DNA of 7,090 bases. Source: Candidatus Omnitrophota bacterium. Its GTDB lineage: Bacteria > Omnitrophota > Gorgyraeia > Gorgyraeales > Gorgyraeaceae. The notes beneath the pieces are model-generated. The model was given only the letters and a program-made list of their open reading frames with translations, had not been told where the DNA came from and searched no databases. Shown piece by piece: positions 6,563 through 7,090 of the stretch. A program made the translations under genes and the position numbers. Positions within the stretch are counted from its first letter, which is position 1; every line of letters begins with the position of its first letter. The stretch lies in the NCBI GenBank assembly GCA_018901615.1, contig JAHIEN010000131.1:1-7090 (forward strand). Reading direction: 5' to 3'.

Positions 6563-7090
6563 ATGATAGGTATAATCGGAGCTGGCAATATGGGGAAGGC
6601 CATAGCTGCTAGAATGGATGAGAAGGTGATGATGAGTGATACGGTCAGGTCAAAGCTGCGCGTACGCGGCAAAGGCCGTATTTCAGCTGCCAGGGATAAC
6701 ATTGATCTTGTCAAGCGCTCAAAAGTAATCATCCTCGCGGTCAAGCCGCAGAATATCACGGCAGTTTTAAAAGAAATAAAGCCTTATATATCCGGGCAGC
6801 TTATTATTTCCATAGCCGCTGGCATCAAGACTATTTTTATAGAAAAGGCCTTGGGCAGGGTCAGGGTGGTCAGGGTGATGCCCAACATGCCTGCCCTCGT
6901 AGGCAAGGGTATCTCCGCTGTTACGGCAGGCAGGTCAGCTCATAGAAAAGATATTGTCATAGCGCGCGGGATTTTTTCAAAATTGGGCGACGTGGTTGAA
7001 GTCAGGGAATCTCTTATAGACGCTGTTACCGCTTTAAGCGGCAGCGGCCCGGCCTATTATTTTTTATTTACGGATTTATTGATAGAGGCC
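6563..7090 (+). CDS. proC: Pyrroline-5-carboxylate reductase (ProC), cut off by the window end
   Basis: ProC reduces 1-pyrroline-5-carboxylate to L-proline with NAD(P)H, the last step of proline synthesis, in the cytoplasm. The frame stays open to base 7090, giving 176 residues of a protein normally near 270. The dinucleotide-binding GIIGAGNMGKAIA is at 3-15 and AVKPQ at 59-63. SIAAGI is at 83-88, RVMPNMPALVGKGISA at 104-119, LGDVVEV at 141-147 and the substrate-binding DAVTALSGSGPAY at 153-165. The loop between the first glycine motif and AVKPQ looks about ten residues shorter than usual, which is common in diverse ProC proteins. Two 9-base units GTCAGGGTG stand in tandem at 6860-6877 and encode VRVVRV. 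A metabolic gene directly behind ftsA is unusual; in many other bacteria proC sits near yggS and yggT, themselves often close to division genes, which may explain the placement. Confidence 0.95.
   Translation, partial: MIGIIGAGNMGKAIAARMDEKVMMSDTVRSKLRVRGKGRISAARDNIDLVKRSKVIILAVKPQNITAVLKEIKPYISGQLIISIAAGIKTIFIEKALGRVRVVRVMPNMPALVGKGISAVTAGRSAHRKDIVIARGIFSKLGDVVEVRESLIDAVTALSGSGPAYYFLFTDLLIEA
6853..6875 (+). other. Four-run G-tract, potential G-quadruplex, inside proC
   Basis: GGG runs at 6853-6855, 6858-6860, 6864-6866 and 6873-6875 are separated by 2, 3 and 6 bases. This satisfies the usual G3 with 1-7-base loop rule on the coding strand. It lies in codons for GRVRVVR, where AGG arginine codons next to valine codons create the runs, so it may be a by-product of codon choice. 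Confidence 0.45.

Overview
The window is one strand-uniform block of the bacterial division and cell wall (dcw) cluster. In order, all on the + strand, it carries murG, murC, murB, ddl, ftsQ (divIB), ftsA and the first part of proC. The first 80 or so bases are a GC-rich, hairpin-forming stretch that looks like a copy of a dispersed intergenic repeat. The rest is almost entirely coding: the genes overlap or sit at most about 21 bases apart. I see no RNA gene, CRISPR array, insertion sequence, terminator or convincing promoter, and no credible gene on the - strand.

The organism is a peptidoglycan-making bacterium. Codon use is distinctive: isoleucine is very often ATA and arginine often AGG, with GC content by eye in the mid-40s percent. 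Together with the dcw order, this reminds me of uncultivated lineages such as Candidatus Omnitrophota (PVC superphylum). That is an impression from composition, not a demonstrated placement.

Region by region: 1-80 repeat; 96-1154 MurG (lipid II synthase); 1147-2535 MurC (UDP-MurNAc:L-Ala ligase); 2522-3406 MurB (UDP-MurNAc synthesis, short type II form); 3413-4372 D-Ala:D-Ala ligase; 4366-5196 FtsQ/DivIB; 5204-6541 FtsA; 6563-7090 ProC, cut by the window end. MurB makes UDP-MurNAc, MurC adds the first amino acid, Ddl supplies the terminal D-Ala-D-Ala and MurG completes lipid II. FtsQ and FtsA belong to the divisome that uses this precursor at the septum. The short overlaps (8, 14 and 7 bases) point to one translationally coupled operon.

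The genes are mostly ordinary. The points worth a second look are: proC rather than ftsZ directly after ftsA; an FtsA with a degraded second phosphate-binding motif and a long acidic, probably disordered insertion; an A8 tract placed so that slippage in either direction would remove the membrane-targeting helix of FtsA; the repeat abutting murG and supplying an in-frame ATG; a ddl start without a visible Shine-Dalgarno; and a four-run G-tract inside proC. I do not see evidence for a novel system here.
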